From positions 1-6,705 of the forward strand of contig CAMCSI010000075.1 in NCBI GenBank assembly GCA_945877885.1: 6,705 bases of DNA, in the 5' to 3' direction. Below are positions 6,227 to 6,705 of this stretch, piece by piece. The translations under genes were made by a program, and so were the position numbers. Source of the stretch: Chlamydia trachomatis (GTDB lineage Bacteria > Chlamydiota > Chlamydiia > Chlamydiales > 2-12-FULL-49-11). The stretch's first letter is position 1, and every line of letters begins with the position of its first letter. The notes under the pieces are model-generated. The model searched no databases, had not been told where the DNA came from, and was given only the letters and a program-made list of their open reading frames with translations.

Positions 6227-6411
6227 TAAGTCTGTTTCTTTTCCACTTCTAAAGACAATTTTCGCCATTTTTTTGAAACCTTAGAAAGTTCAATGGTGGC
6301 ACATCTAATTCTTTGTGTAGCAAGTTTATTCCCCTTTTGCGCTTTAGGAATATCCTTCATGATCGTTGCTAAAATTTCTGCCATCTCATCTGTTGTCTTT
6401 GAAAAGGGCAT
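6226..6411 (-). CDS. hctA: Histone H1-like protein, Hc1 (HctA) family, without the basic C-terminal tail
   Basis: The 61-residue product matches the N-terminal domain of chlamydial histone-like protein Hc1, the DNA-binding protein that condenses the nucleoid in elementary bodies. The diagnostic segment KAQKGNKLATQRIRCATIEL (23-42), followed by SKVSKKWRKLSLEVEK (43-58), parallels the KAEKGNKAAAQRVR...KVAKVYRKESIKAEK region of C. trachomatis Hc1 as I remember it. That protein continues into a long Lys/Ala/Pro-rich tail of about 125 residues in total. Here a TAA follows residue 61, and the next gene starts 27 nt later, so no tail is hidden by a frameshift. Short tail-less members also occur outside Chlamydiae. 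ATG 6411 is supported by a strong AAGGAG 7 nt upstream. It is probably the first gene of the operon with the methyltransferase and yajC, and is transcribed divergently from the aminotransferase gene. Without the tail, bridging and condensation of DNA may be weaker. Confidence 0.85.
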   Translation of the reverse strand: MPFSKTTDEMAEILATIMKDIPKAQKGNKLATQRIRCATIELSKVSKKWRKLSLEVEKKQT

Positions 6412-6418
6412 GGTAAAG

Positions 6419-6424
6419 CTCCTT
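6419..6424 (-). promoter_or_regulatory. Strong Shine-Dalgarno for the Hc1-like gene
   Basis: AAGGAG on the minus strand, 7 nt before ATG 6411. It confirms that this short frame is a translated gene. Confidence 0.8.
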
Positions 6425-6463
6425 GCTTTAATAGTTATCCTAATTTATTCTTATAATATTATC

Positions 6464-6468
6464 GGAGG
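6464..6468 (+). promoter_or_regulatory. Shine-Dalgarno that fixes the TTG start of the aminotransferase gene
   Basis: GGAGG ends 5 nt before the TTG at 6474. The first in-frame ATG (codon 13) lies inside the conserved N-terminal strand of the family and has no such site, so TTG is preferred. Confidence 0.75.
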
Positions 6469-6473
6469 TTTTA

Positions 6474-6705
6474 TTGGAAGATCTAGTTGCCTATTTTGAT
6501 GGATCATTTATGAAGAAATCAGAGATCAAACTCGATATAGATAATTTAGGCTTTACAAGAGGTTATGGGGCTTATGAGTGCTTTCGCACTTATGGACGAA
6601 AACCCTTTCATCTTTACGATCATATCCAAAGACTTGAAAGAACTTGCAAATCGCTACTAATCCCCTTTCCAGAAGAAGATTTTTTTCAAATTACAGATAA
6701 GCTGA
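6474..6705 (+). CDS. PLP fold-type IV aminotransferase (IlvE / D-amino-acid transaminase / PabC superfamily), N-terminal part
   Basis: The first 77 codons of a class IV aminotransferase-like enzyme are present, and the window cuts the rest (family length about 270-310 residues). The N terminus LVAYFDGSF (4-12) matches the family's opening strand (usually 'fvnGefv'). GFTRGYGAYECFRTYGRKPF (26-45) corresponds to the signature 'GF.yGdGvFE..R.y.Gk.F'. LYDHIQRLERTCKSLLIPFP (47-66) matches the 'H..RL..Sa..l.ip' helix. The active-site lysine lies beyond the window. The superfamily covers branched-chain aminotransferase, D-amino-acid transaminase and aminodeoxychorismate lyase, and this fragment cannot separate them. 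The absence of the extended BCAT-type sequence leans towards the D-amino-acid transaminase/PabC side. The start is a TTG preceded by GGAGG, and the gene is divergent from the Hc1-like gene. Confidence 0.88.
   Translation, partial: MEDLVAYFDGSFMKKSEIKLDIDNLGFTRGYGAYECFRTYGRKPFHLYDHIQRLERTCKSLLIPFPEEDFFQITDKL

Larger units (their letters stand above)
6412..6473. promoter_or_regulatory. Divergent promoter region between the Hc1-like and aminotransferase genes
   Basis: These 62 bp separate two divergent genes and should contain promoters for both. A perfect TATAAT is seen on the plus strand at 6452-6457, within the 10-bp palindrome ATAATATTAT (6453-6462). No good -35 sits 16-19 bp upstream; the nearest, TTGCTT at 6423-6428, is 23 bp away. 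A start from that -10 would fall on the aminotransferase ribosome binding site. The true start points are therefore unresolved. Confidence 0.4.

Noticed and set aside
6293..6499. Open frame of 68 codons on the plus strand with hydrophobic stretches
   Set aside because: It overlaps the Hc1-like gene, whose family match and strong Shine-Dalgarno are convincing, and it runs into the aminotransferase start. The hydrophobicity comes from reading an antisense of Lys/Glu codons.
1..6705. CRISPR array, tRNA/rRNA, insertion sequence or phage genes
   Set aside because: No regularly spaced repeats, no cloverleaf-like or rRNA-like segments, and no transposase, integrase or terminal inverted repeats were seen on either strand.

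Overview
This AT-rich bacterial window most likely comes from an environmental (amoeba- or arthropod-associated) member of the Chlamydiae. The main clue is the minus-strand run of an Hc1-family histone-like protein, a TrmA/RlmD-type RNA uracil methyltransferase and YajC. From memory, this matches the hctA - ygcA - yajC neighbourhood (CT743-CT742-CT741) of Chlamydia trachomatis. No species can be named from the sequence alone.

Left part, plus strand (2-3905). The window opens inside the chaperone gene htpG, of which the C-terminal 334 codons are present. Three tandem paralogous genes follow (990-1955, 2023-2979, 2994-3905). Each encodes a protein of about 300-320 residues with an N-terminal signal-like segment and a strongly conserved core (RIGGWPN..E.GDL..., then RLG[FY]K[RK]ALW[LI]D, then GILG.D). 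The core looks like a GT-A-type glycosyltransferase, but I recognise no named family. The first overlaps the end of htpG. The second has a convincing sigma-70-like promoter of its own. The third follows 14 nt behind the second and is the most diverged. This paralog cluster is the accessory, least understood part of the window.

Middle (3911-4499). A 141-codon orphan gene lies on the minus strand, converging on the third paralog with only 5 bp between their stops. A 163-bp AT-rich non-coding stretch precedes it and holds a plausible promoter, an 11-bp perfect tandem repeat and a repeated 9-mer.

Right part (4500-6411, minus strand). The Hc1-like gene (61 codons, without the usual lysine-rich tail), the methyltransferase and yajC are separated by 27 and 25 nt and probably form an operon. 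A 62-bp divergent intergenic region then leads to a plus-strand TTG-started gene, cut by the window end, for a PLP fold-type IV aminotransferase (IlvE/D-amino-acid transaminase/PabC superfamily).

Functionally, the right part is housekeeping: nucleoid packaging, RNA modification, protein export and amino-acid or folate metabolism. The left part joins a general chaperone to a lineage-specific family of probably exported, glycosyltransferase-like proteins, which is the best candidate for undescribed biology. I saw no tRNA, rRNA, CRISPR array, insertion sequence or phage gene.
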